From Gordonia sediminis (GTDB lineage: Bacteria > Actinomycetota > Actinomycetes > Mycobacteriales > Mycobacteriaceae), in the NCBI GenBank assembly GCA_004193205.1, contig RZUM01000001.1, forward strand, positions 186,001 through 250,000: a stretch of DNA of 64,000 bases, written 5' to 3'. A program made the position numbers and the translations under genes. Below, piece by piece: positions 46,156 to 53,832 of this stretch. Each line of letters begins with the position of its first letter. The first letter of the stretch is position 1. The notes under the pieces were generated by a model. The model had not been told where the DNA came from. It did no database searches and saw only the letters and a program-made list of their open reading frames with translations.

Positions 46156-47261
46156 ACCTGTGCTTCCTCGGCGACGACTGCCGGGGTCGAGTCGAACATC
46201 GCCGGTGTCGGGGTGAGCCGACGGCGGGTGTCGATCGAGATGACCTGCCATTCGACCCGCTCGTCGACGTCGAACCTCCGCCGCGACCGTTCCCGTGCGC
46301 GCTCGGGGATGCCGTGGTGGATGCCTTGCGGGGCATGCGAGATCAGACCTGCGGGCATGTCGATGCCGAAGACGTTGCCGCCGTGGTAGAAGGCGATCTC
46401 GTCGAAATCGACGTTGCGGTGATACCACGGCATCCGTTCGGCGCCGGCGCGGCCTTCGGCCGGGCGGGGCAGGAAGTTCATCACATACACGCCGGTGGCC
46501 TGCATGAACAGATGCACCGTGGGCGGCAGATGCACGGTGTCCGAGGTGATCACGTCATAGTCGTCGAGGTTGAAGGTGAACGCGAAGTTGTCGCCCTTCC
46601 AGCCCTCCACATCCAGCGGGTTGAACGGGTAGAAGATCGACGTCTTGCCCTCGCGCTGACGGAACCGCACCTCGTATTCCTCGCGCCCGTCGTCGGGAAA
46701 CACCTCCGCCTCGGGGACCACGACCAGTGACGAGTCGAACGGGAAGAACCGGCCCAACACCCCCGCCTCGGGCACCCGGAACTCCTCGGTCGCCTCGATG
46801 ATCACCAGCAGCGACGCACCATCGGGGATCTGCCGGTAGGTGGTGCCCTTCGGGATGTACACGTAATCACCCGCCCGATACGGCAACCGACCGAACTCGG
46901 TCTCGAACTCGCCGGTGCTCTCGTGCACGAAGAGCAGTTCGTCGCCGTCGACGTTGCGGGTGTAGAACGGCGCCACCTCCTGCCGGCGGCTCAACGAGAT
47001 CCGGCAGTCGTCGTTGTAGAACATCACCAACGGCTCACCGGCCGGATCGATCTGATCGGTCGGCGTCAGATCGAACGTCTGCCGATCCAGACCGGTCAGC
47101 TCGCCGACCGCCCGATACTGCGTCGGATCGTTACGGCGGTAGAAATGCGCGGCACGACCGGTGAACCCGGACCGGCCCAGCTCGTCGTCCTTGAGGTCCT
47201 CCACGTCACGATGAACCTGCCGCGGCGTACGACCCTTACGGTGCTGGATGAACGATTCCAT
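46152..47261 (-). CDS. hmgA: Homogentisate 1,2-dioxygenase-family ring-cleavage enzyme
   Basis: This Fe(II) cupin enzyme opens the ring of homogentisate, or another hydroquinone, with O2. The 369-residue protein keeps the three metal ligands: His in WYHRN, Glu in FDEIAFYH and His in the SHAPQGIHHG region. The N-terminal domain has the NDDCRISLSRR and YIPKGTTYRQIP elements. It is shorter than human HGD (445). No fumarylacetoacetate hydrolase or maleylacetoacetate isomerase gene is nearby, which is unusual for homogentisate breakdown, so the natural substrate may be different. It is flanked by acyl-CoA dehydrogenases in one operon. Confidence 0.82.
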   Translation of the reverse strand: MESFIQHRKGRTPRQVHRDVEDLKDDELGRSGFTGRAAHFYRRNDPTQYRAVGELTGLDRQTFDLTPTDQIDPAGEPLVMFYNDDCRISLSRRQEVAPFYTRNVDGDELLFVHESTGEFETEFGRLPYRAGDYVYIPKGTTYRQIPDGASLLVIIEATEEFRVPEAGVLGRFFPFDSSLVVVPEAEVFPDDGREEYEVRFRQREGKTSIFYPFNPLDVEGWKGDNFAFTFNLDDYDVITSDTVHLPPTVHLFMQATGVYVMNFLPRPAEGRAGAERMPWYHRNVDFDEIAFYHGGNVFGIDMPAGLISHAPQGIHHGIPERARERSRRRFDVDERVEWQVISIDTRRRLTPTPAMFDSTPAVVAEEAQV

Positions 47262-47309
47262 GCCGGAACTCCTGTATCTGTCGATTCTCGAGAGTTGTTG
47301 TGGTGGTGA

Positions 47310-48524
47310 TTATCTACGCGGCAGCCCGAGGCCGCGCTGGGCGATCACATTGCGTTGGATCTCGTCGGTACCACCCGCCAGGTGCAGCGCGGGCACACCG
47401 AGCACGAACTCCGACCAGGCGAACGTGTCCGGTTCGCCGTGATCGACGAAGGCACGCTCCCCGAGCACCGCCTCGGCCAGGTGCGCGATCTCGTCGAGCG
47501 CCCGGGTCATCAGCATCTTCAGCACCGACCCGGATACCGGTTCGAGACCGTGCGACCACGACCCCGGCGTGAGCCCGGCCGCGGCACGCATCGCGGTGAC
47601 CGCGGCGACGGTCTTCGCGATCTGCCGACGATGCACCGGATCGGCTTCGGCGCCCAGACGTCTCACCAGGGCCACGACCCGCTCCAGCACATACGGGGTC
47701 AGGGGCCCGGCCGCGCCACTCATCGTGGACCGCTCGTTGCCCAGGCTGGTCGACGCAACCTTCCAGCCCTCCCCGACACCACCGATCCGATGGCTGTCCG
47801 GCACCCGCACACCGTCGAGGAACACCTCGTTGAACGCCGCGCCACCGGTCATCTGCCGAATCGGGCGCACCGTCACCCCGGGTGCGTGCATGTCCACCAG
47901 GAACATGGTCAGCCCGGCATGCTTGGGCGCGGCCGGATCGGTCCGCACCAGCGCCTCACCGACATCGGCGAGATGGCCCATCGAGGTCCACACCTTCTGC
48001 CCGTGCAGCACCCAGTCGTCACCGTCACGGACCGCGCGGGTACTCACACCCGCTAGATCCGATCCCGCACCGGGCTCGGAGAACAACTGGCAGCCAATCA
48101 GTTCACCACGGAACAACCCGGTCACGACCTGTTCACACCACTGCGCCTCTGCATGGTGAACGAGCGCCGGCGCAACGATATTGAGTCCGACGAAAAGCGC
48201 TTCCCGAGAAGGGAACCCCATGTCGTCGAGGACCTCGTCGACCACCGTGTCGTGGATCGATGTGAGGCCGAGCCCACCAAGGTGCGTGGGCCCGCTGGGC
48301 CAAGCGATGCCCGCGTCGTAGAGCGCCCGCTGTAATCGGCGCATGCACGCGACGTGCTCCTCGTGGCCGTCACGGAGTTCCTCGACGGCAGCGATATGGT
48401 CGTCGCGCTCAGACCCGGCAACACCGAGGCCCGCCTGCCCGAACTCGCCCACGTGCGGGGTCATCCGCTCCCGGACGTAGCCGGCGAAAGCCGCCACGTC
48501 GCTGGGCGCCTGGATGGTGGTCAT
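47310..48524 (-). CDS. Acyl-CoA dehydrogenase (first copy of the operon)
   Basis: The 404-residue flavoenzyme has the full fold, including QLFSEPGAGSDLAGVSTRAV for the FAD and substrate site, WVLHGQKVWTSMGHLAD, and the C-terminal LHLAGGTDEIQRNVIAQRGLGLPR signature. It oxidises an acyl-CoA at the alpha-beta carbons. Its start overlaps the stop of the HpaB-like gene (ATGA), so the two are translated together. It probably acts with the related but less complete dehydrogenase at 44927. The acyl substrate is unknown. Confidence 0.9.
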   Translation of the reverse strand: MTTIQAPSDVAAFAGYVRERMTPHVGEFGQAGLGVAGSERDDHIAAVEELRDGHEEHVACMRRLQRALYDAGIAWPSGPTHLGGLGLTSIHDTVVDEVLDDMGFPSREALFVGLNIVAPALVHHAEAQWCEQVVTGLFRGELIGCQLFSEPGAGSDLAGVSTRAVRDGDDWVLHGQKVWTSMGHLADVGEALVRTDPAAPKHAGLTMFLVDMHAPGVTVRPIRQMTGGAAFNEVFLDGVRVPDSHRIGGVGEGWKVASTSLGNERSTMSGAAGPLTPYVLERVVALVRRLGAEADPVHRRQIAKTVAAVTAMRAAAGLTPGSWSHGLEPVSGSVLKMLMTRALDEIAHLAEAVLGERAFVDHGEPDTFAWSEFVLGVPALHLAGGTDEIQRNVIAQRGLGLPRR

Positions 48525-49897
48525 GCCAGGCCTGCGAGTTCGAGGGCCAACTTCTTGGCGTTGTCCATGTCGTAGTGCTTACGCGCCACCAGACGCTGCG
48601 CGTACAACCCACCACCGGACTGCAGCATCGTCACCAACTGCCAACCACCATAGGCATCGGCGGTGAAGTCCCGGATCGCGTGGAAGAGCTTGGTCCGGTA
48701 CTCCCCGGAAATGCCGTCCTTGGTGGCCATGTACTTCTTGATGAACGGCCCCACCTCGTCGTTCTCCAGATCCGCCACCGACGGCGCGGTCACGATCGAC
48801 CCACCACCGATGTCCTGCAGATGACGCACCATGTGGCTGTACTCCGAGGCCGCGTAATGCTTGGCCGCATTGGTGAACAACTCACTCGGGAAATACCAGC
48901 CCTCCGGACTCGGCTCCGCATTCGCGATCGCCGCCTCCAACCCCGAGCGGGTCATCGTCGCATAAATGATCATCTCCGCGACCTTCTCGCGGATATGCGA
49001 GATCCGCTCGGTGCCATTGGCCTCCGCGATCAGCTGCGCCAACCCGACCAGCTGGTCGGCGAACTCCGACATATGCGCGGTGCCGCCGAGGCGTTCCCAC
49101 AACCCCAGGGCATGCGCAAACGTCGCCGAATGCCCCGTCTCACCGGCCAAAAACACCCGCTCGTTCGGCACGAACACATCATCGAAAATGATGAAACCCT
49201 CGGGCATGTTGTGCTGGGAGCTGACCGGGAAATCCTCCTCCCGCTCCCGCGGGGCATAACTGGTGTTCACGATCCGCACCCCCGGGGCATTGACCGGGAT
49301 GGCGCACGCCACCGCGTAGTCCTCCTCACCCGGCTTCATGTTCTTGGTCGGCATCACCACCAACTCGTGGCTGATCGCCGCCGAGGAGATGTGCAACTTC
49401 GCCCCACGGATCACGATGCCATCCGGGCGGCGCTCCACGATGCGGGTGTACACATCCGGATCGGCCTGCCCACCCGGCGCCACCCGACGGTCACCCTTGG
49501 CGTCGGTGATCGCCTGCACACAACGCAGATCATTGCGCTTGCAGTAGTCGAAATAGTCCTCGATCCGCTGGGCCAGCCCGGGATGATCACCCCGCATGCG
49601 CGCGGCCGCGGTCAGCAGCGCCAACAGGCCCTGGCTGGTGGTGACGGTGACCATGTCCCATCCCAGCAGCGTCTCCAACAGCCCCTTGAGATCATCCTTG
49701 CTGGTCGGGACCTGGAAATACGGGCCACTCACATCATCACCGGGCACAAAGTTCTGCTCATAACCGTCGCCGACGAGTTTGATCGCCGTCGCGAACTGCG
49801 GATGCTTGGCCAGTTCCTTGACCTCCTCACCCTCGGCGAAGATCCGCCGCCCATCATCGAGCGAAGCCAGGTAGTCGTCCCTCGTCATCATCGCCAT
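48521..49897 (-). CDS. 4-Hydroxyphenylacetate 3-hydroxylase (HpaB) family protein
   Basis: The 458-residue protein belongs to the HpaB / 4-hydroxybutyryl-CoA dehydratase superfamily, an acyl-CoA dehydrogenase-like fold. Marks are MTRDDYLASLDDGR at the start, QAITDAKGDRRVAPGGQADPD (in part), VIRGAKLHISSAAISHELVVMPT and FDDVFVPNERVFLAGE. The four iron-sulfur ligands of 4-hydroxybutyryl-CoA dehydratase are not in place, so flavin-dependent hydroxylation of a phenol is more likely. HpaB enzymes need a flavin reductase, which is not adjacent. It is the first gene of the operon and lies divergent from a TetR gene. Confidence 0.82.
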   Translation of the reverse strand: MAMMTRDDYLASLDDGRRIFAEGEEVKELAKHPQFATAIKLVGDGYEQNFVPGDDVSGPYFQVPTSKDDLKGLLETLLGWDMVTVTTSQGLLALLTAAARMRGDHPGLAQRIEDYFDYCKRNDLRCVQAITDAKGDRRVAPGGQADPDVYTRIVERRPDGIVIRGAKLHISSAAISHELVVMPTKNMKPGEEDYAVACAIPVNAPGVRIVNTSYAPREREEDFPVSSQHNMPEGFIIFDDVFVPNERVFLAGETGHSATFAHALGLWERLGGTAHMSEFADQLVGLAQLIAEANGTERISHIREKVAEMIIYATMTRSGLEAAIANAEPSPEGWYFPSELFTNAAKHYAASEYSHMVRHLQDIGGGSIVTAPSVADLENDEVGPFIKKYMATKDGISGEYRTKLFHAIRDFTADAYGGWQLVTMLQSGGGLYAQRLVARKHYDMDNAKKLALELAGLA

Positions 49898-49927
49898 TTG
49901 GGCTCCTTCGCGGGGTTCTCAATCTCA

Positions 49928-49957
49928 ATTCCTGAGGCTAGAGTCAGTTTCAGGAAT
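49928..49957. promoter_or_regulatory. Inverted repeat in the HpaB-TetR divergent promoter
   Basis: ATTCCTGA (49928-49935) and TCAGGAAT (49950-49957) are a perfect dyad with a 14-bp spacer, about 31 bases upstream of the HpaB-like start. An inner CTGA...TCAG dyad lies within. It is the best candidate operator for the divergent TetR regulator. Confidence 0.6.
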
Positions 49958-50026
49958 CCACAAGGACCCGGGCGCGCATCGAGGGTGGATAATTCTCGGC
50001 AGCCATCGACGAGAGGAGGCGAGCCC

Positions 50027-50635
50027 GTGCCACCCACCACCAAAGGTCGTCGAACCGAGGCGGCGTTTCTTGACGCCGCGCGGCAGACCTTCGCCGAGAA
50101 GGGCTACCTGAACACCAAGATCTCCGATATCGCGGAGGTCGCGGGACGCTCGACGGGATCGTTCTACAACTACTACGACAACAAGGAACAGTTGCTCGAG
50201 GCACTGCTCGAGCAGTTCAGCTCCGAGGTCGTCGCGTCCTCGCTCGGCACGAGGCATGCCGACCCGGAGGCGGGGGTACGGGCCGCGGTCACCGCGTATT
50301 GGACGCACTACAAGAAGTACCTGCCGGAGATCATCGGGCTGTTCCAGATGTCGATGCTCGACGAGACCTTTCGGCAGCGCTGGCGCGAGCACCGTGCGTC
50401 CGGTATCACGCAGATGCTGTCGGGACTGCACGGCGCCGAGCGCGCCGGTTATCGGATCGGGCTCCCGCTGGATGCGTTGGCCTCGGCGTTGGTGAACATC
50501 CTCGAATCCTCGTGCTGGGCATGGCTGGCCGCCGGCGGCGATCTCGACATCGACCCGCCCGACGACGACACCGCCATCGACGTGCTCACCGCCATCTGGT
50601 ATCGAACGGTCTACGGACCGGGCACCGCGCCCTGA
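50027..50635 (+). CDS. TetR-family regulator of the aromatic/acyl-CoA operon
   Basis: The 202-residue regulator has the TetR helix-turn-helix at about residues 8-55 (RTEAAFLDAARQTFAEKGYL, then ISDIAEVAGRSTGSFYNYY) and a helical ligand domain rich in aromatic residues. The GTG at 50027 has GAGGAGG upstream; the long frame that begins at 48575 is a false extension. It is divergent from the HpaB-like operon, with a perfect dyad between, so it probably represses that operon until a pathway intermediate, often an acyl-CoA, binds. Its 3' end overlaps the next TetR gene by 25 bp. Confidence 0.87.
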   Translation: MPPTTKGRRTEAAFLDAARQTFAEKGYLNTKISDIAEVAGRSTGSFYNYYDNKEQLLEALLEQFSSEVVASSLGTRHADPEAGVRAAVTAYWTHYKKYLPEIIGLFQMSMLDETFRQRWREHRASGITQMLSGLHGAERAGYRIGLPLDALASALVNILESSCWAWLAAGGDLDIDPPDDDTAIDVLTAIWYRTVYGPGTAP

Positions 50636-51318
50636 TCTAGACTTTTTTCGGCTTCGGCCGCGAGCCGCGCCGCGAGCCCCTCGATGATCAGGTCGAGTCC
50701 GACGTCGAACTCGTCACCGAACTCATATCCCGGCTGCATTGCGTGCTCGAGGGCGAACTCTCGAAAGTACGGCAACGCCCCGTCCGGCAGTGCCGCGATC
50801 ATCTGATCGCCCAACTCGGCGAGGTCGTCGCCGCCCTCGAAGGGCAGGGCGAGCTCCTGGATCAGGAACCCGTACAGGTGCGCGTCGAGCAGCGCGAATG
50901 CATGTCCGGTCAACGCGATCGAGAACCCCGCCGTACGCAGACAACCGAGGACGGCGTCGTGGTGAAGAAGCGTCGCATAGCCCGCGTTACGTCGCGAGTC
51001 CATCAGCCCCACCGCCCACGGATGGCGTTTGAGAACCGTGCGCGCCGACCGTGATCGCTGACGCATCTCGTCCGCCCAGTCCTCGCCGACGCGCGGCGCG
51101 TGGAACTCGTCGAATACCGCGTCGACCATCGCATCGAGCATCGCCTCTTTGTTGGCGACGTGGTGGTAGAGCGACATCGCCTCCACATCGAGGCGCCGGG
51201 CAACAGAGCGCATGGTGACGGCGCCGAGTCCGTCGGCGTCCGCGATGGCGACGGCCGCCCGCACGATGCCCTCACGGGTGAGCGTGGCCGCCTTGGGGGA
51301 ACGGGGTTTGCCCGGCAC
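50611..51318 (-). CDS. TetR-family repressor of the quinone oxidoreductase gene
   Basis: The protein of about 235 residues has the TetR helix-turn-helix (REGIVRAAVAIADADGLGAV, then SVARRLDVEAMSLYHHV) and a TetR_C-type ligand domain. It is divergent from the oxidoreductase at 51414, and two matching palindromes lie in the gap, so control of that gene is very likely. The GTG at 51318 has CAGGAG at good spacing; the frame to 51384 would run into the operators. The inducer may be an electrophile or quinone, by analogy with similar pairs. Confidence 0.86.
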   Translation of the reverse strand: MPGKPRSPKAATLTREGIVRAAVAIADADGLGAVTMRSVARRLDVEAMSLYHHVANKEAMLDAMVDAVFDEFHAPRVGEDWADEMRQRSRSARTVLKRHPWAVGLMDSRRNAGYATLLHHDAVLGCLRTAGFSIALTGHAFALLDAHLYGFLIQELALPFEGGDDLAELGDQMIAALPDGALPYFREFALEHAMQPGYEFGDEFDVGLDLIIEGLAARLAAEAEKSLDQGAVPGP

Positions 51319-51346
51319 GTCATGTACTCCTGGTCGCGTCGATCTC

Positions 51347-51375
51347 TTGACATCCTTACGTCGTAAGACTACCGT
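51347..51375 (+). promoter_or_regulatory. Promoter of the quinone oxidoreductase gene
   Basis: TTGACA at 51347-51352 and TACCGT at 51370-51375 are 17 bp apart. The spacer contains the first TetR palindrome, so repressor binding would block RNA polymerase directly. Confidence 0.6.
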
Positions 51376-51400
51376 CACAACCAAGTTCTTACAACGTAAG
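51355..51400. promoter_or_regulatory. Two TetR operator palindromes
   Basis: CTTACGTCGTAAG (51355-51367) and CTTACAACGTAAG (51388-51400) share the half-site CTTAC/GTAAG and are 33 bp apart, about three helical turns. One covers the promoter spacer and one lies just after the predicted transcription start. Confidence 0.75.
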
Positions 51401-51413
51401 GTTTGGAGAAGAA

Positions 51414-52382
51414 ATGAAAGCCATCACCCAGAACACCTATGGCGGCAGCGAAACTCTCGTGCTCGGCGAGGCCGACCGGCCGAAGCCACAGAAAGGAGAG
51501 GTTCTGGTCCGGGTGCACGCAGCAGCGATCGACCGGGGTACGTGGCACCTCATGGCGGGCGAGCCGCTGGTCGCGCGACTGATGTTCGGGCTCCGCAAAC
51601 CCCGCAACCCGGTCCCGGGTCGCGACCTCGCCGGCATCGTGGCCGAGGTCGGTCCCGACGTCGAAGGCTGGTCGGTGGGCGATGAGGTGATCGGCACGGC
51701 CAACGGTTCGCTGGCCGAGTACGCGATCGTGCCGGTGACCCGGCTGGCGCGCAAGCCTGCCACTGCATCGTTCGAGGAAGCCGCGGTGCTGTCGGTCTCG
51801 GGACTGACCGCGCTGCAGGCGGTGCGCGACGTCGGCCGGGTGTCCGCGGGCGATCGCGTGCTGGTGATCGGGGCGTCGGGTGGTGTCGGCGCGTACGCGG
51901 TGCAGATCGCCGCAGCCCACGGAGCCGATGTCGTCGCGGTGGCGAGCGGGGCGAAGGCGGAATGGGTACGTTCGCTCGGTGCCCGCCAGGTCATCGACTA
52001 TGCGCGCGGTGCCATCGATCCGTCCGCGGGGCCGTTCGACGTCATCATCGACATCGCGGGCAGGCGTCGGATCAGCGTGCTGCGCCGCCTGCTCACTCCA
52101 CGCGGGACACTCGTCATCGTCGGCGGCGAGGGCGGCGGAAAGCTCTTGGGCGGTACCGAACGTCAGCTCGGCGCCATCATCATGTCCCTATTCGTGAAGC
52201 ATCGTCTGACGAGCATGCTCGCCAAGGAGAGCGCCGACGACATGGCCGTGCTGGCCGCCATGGTCGATGCCGGTTCCCTGCAGCCCACGCTGGACCGGAC
52301 ATTCGCGCTGGAGGAGACGGCCAAGGCGATGGATTACCTGACCGAGGGTCAGGTCCGCGGAAAGATCGCGGTCACGATCTGA
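51414..52382 (+). CDS. NADPH:quinone oxidoreductase, zinc-independent MDR family
   Basis: The 322-residue protein has the medium-chain reductase fold with a GroES-like N-terminal domain and a Rossmann domain carrying VLVIGASGGVGAYAVQIAA. It lacks the zinc-binding cysteines of alcohol dehydrogenases, as in quinone oxidoreductases. It likely reduces quinones or enones with NADPH as a detoxifying step. The gene has its own promoter with two TetR palindromes and is divergent from the repressor. AGGTTTGGAGAAGAA supplies the ribosome site. Confidence 0.88.
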   Translation: MKAITQNTYGGSETLVLGEADRPKPQKGEVLVRVHAAAIDRGTWHLMAGEPLVARLMFGLRKPRNPVPGRDLAGIVAEVGPDVEGWSVGDEVIGTANGSLAEYAIVPVTRLARKPATASFEEAAVLSVSGLTALQAVRDVGRVSAGDRVLVIGASGGVGAYAVQIAAAHGADVVAVASGAKAEWVRSLGARQVIDYARGAIDPSAGPFDVIIDIAGRRRISVLRRLLTPRGTLVIVGGEGGGKLLGGTERQLGAIIMSLFVKHRLTSMLAKESADDMAVLAAMVDAGSLQPTLDRTFALEETAKAMDYLTEGQVRGKIAVTI

Positions 52383-52437
52383 GATCCGCTGCCGGCCCGG
52401 CCTTGCGCGCGTACGCGATCCCGCCGATCGTGGGACC

Positions 52438-53010
52438 ATGCCCATCGATGTACGGCCCGCGACCGTCTTCACCGACATCGCGACCATGGTCGGGCCGAAG
52501 AAGCCGGATGCCAACGTCTGCTGGTGCCTGAGCTACCGGATACCCAACCAGCTGAACCGGCAGCTGGTGCGGTGCGAACGCGGCGCGCACGTGAAGAAGC
52601 TCTGCGACAGTGGGATTCCGCTGGGCGTGCTCGCCTACGACGGTGACGACGTGGTCGGTTGGGCGGCGGTCTCCCCCCGCGCCGACACCACGTTCGCAAC
52701 CAGTCGCAAGATCCCACGGATCGACGACCTCGACGTGTGGTCGGTGTGGTGCATCCGGGTCCGGCCCGGCCATCGCAAGCAGGGCATCTCGCATTCACTC
52801 CTGGCCGGGGCCGTCACGTATGCACATGAGAACGGCGCACCCGCCATCGACGGCTATCCCGTGGACAACAACGGCGAGCGGGTCGATCTCACGATGGCCT
52901 ACGTCGGCACGCGAAAGCTGTTCGAGGACCATGGTTTCACGTGGTCCTCCGACACCACGTCGGTACTGGACGGCTTTCCGAGGGTGCTCATGCGTTTGCC
53001 GCTGCCATGA
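52438..53010 (+). CDS. GNAT-family N-acetyltransferase
   Basis: The 190-residue protein has the GNAT core strand WSVWCIRVRPGHRKQGISHSLL (in part), in which RPGHRKQG matches the acetyl-CoA pyrophosphate-binding R/Q-x-x-G-x-G/A loop. Its N-terminus contains CWCLSYRIP, a cysteine-rich segment common in one uncharacterised GNAT subgroup. The acceptor substrate is unknown. It follows the quinone oxidoreductase by 55 bp but may have its own promoter. Confidence 0.82.
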   Translation: MPIDVRPATVFTDIATMVGPKKPDANVCWCLSYRIPNQLNRQLVRCERGAHVKKLCDSGIPLGVLAYDGDDVVGWAAVSPRADTTFATSRKIPRIDDLDVWSVWCIRVRPGHRKQGISHSLLAGAVTYAHENGAPAIDGYPVDNNGERVDLTMAYVGTRKLFEDHGFTWSSDTTSVLDGFPRVLMRLPLP

Positions 53011-53075
53011 GCGGTCACCCGAGCGCGGCGTCGACCACGGCATCCGCGTGCCGTCGCCGTCCCAAGACGCCCGGA

Positions 53076-53804
53076 TCAGACCAACTCGGAGAGAGCACAA
53101 TCCGGTACGTGAATCCATCCCTCCCGGGAAGTCACCGCACGATCTGACGAATCCGGCAGATGCGTCCGACTCAACTCGGCGGCCCTCGCGATCAGCGCGG
53201 TGATCACCGCGTCGAAGGCGTTGTCGTCGACGATCATCTGCTCCCGGTGAGCACCGAGCTCCAGCCACGGCGCCGCCGTCGCCAGCGCCTCGGTGAGCCG
53301 GGCGAGCTGTGCCCGGTTCCCGATCCCCTTGTATCCGCGCGACGGGAGGTCCCATTTCTTCAGCGCCGCAGCCGGATACGCCTCGACCGCCCAGCCGTTC
53401 ACACGGTCCGCGACGCCGAGGTCGGTGATGAGCCCGGCCGCCCGGAACGCGACGTGCGCGATCTGGTCGGCAGACACGCTCAGCGGCCTGCCCCAGCCGT
53501 TCGCGACGACGACCCGGTCGGTCAATCGATACGCCAAGGGGCGGCGCGACTCGATCTCGTCGAGCCGACGACCCGCCTCGAGCCCACCACGATGGTGTGC
53601 GACAACGAAGTCCACGAAGTCGTCGGGCCAGCCGAAGGGTGCGTCGACGCCGATCCGGTCCGCACCGACGACGAGGTCGGCGATCCGCGCATCGTCTGCG
53701 GGCATGGCCAGCTCGACCACGCGGGCGGCGTCACCGGACCACTCGATCACCGCGACCGCGGTGTGCTTCGGTGACGCGGCGAGGTCGACACCGACCGTCC
53801 GCAT
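53076..53804 (-). CDS. DUF429-domain protein (RNase H-like fold)
   Basis: The 242-residue protein begins MRTVGVDLAASPKHTAVAV, the first strand of an actin-like or RNase-H-like fold with Asp at the end of strand 1, and later has GVDAPFGWPDDF and VEAYPAAALKKW, the DUF429 marks. A nuclease role has been proposed for the family but not shown here. The start at 53804 is preferred over 53861. It lies between the GNAT and trpB2 genes, and no partner is apparent. Confidence 0.82.
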   Translation of the reverse strand: MRTVGVDLAASPKHTAVAVIEWSGDAARVVELAMPADDARIADLVVGADRIGVDAPFGWPDDFVDFVVAHHRGGLEAGRRLDEIESRRPLAYRLTDRVVVANGWGRPLSVSADQIAHVAFRAAGLITDLGVADRVNGWAVEAYPAAALKKWDLPSRGYKGIGNRAQLARLTEALATAAPWLELGAHREQMIVDDNAFDAVITALIARAAELSRTHLPDSSDRAVTSREGWIHVPDCALSELV

Positions 53805-53832
53805 CACCGCAGCCACCTCAAGGTATTGCGGC

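Noticed and set aside
48521-49897. 4-Hydroxybutyryl-CoA dehydratase
   Set aside because: The fold matches, but the cysteines and histidine that hold the iron-sulfur cluster in that enzyme are not in the required spacing, so the HpaB-type flavin hydroxylase call is safer.
48575-50026. An N-terminal extension of the TetR gene of nearly 500 residues
   Set aside because: It is antisense to the HpaB-like gene; a GTG with a GAGGAGG site at 50027 begins a complete TetR protein.
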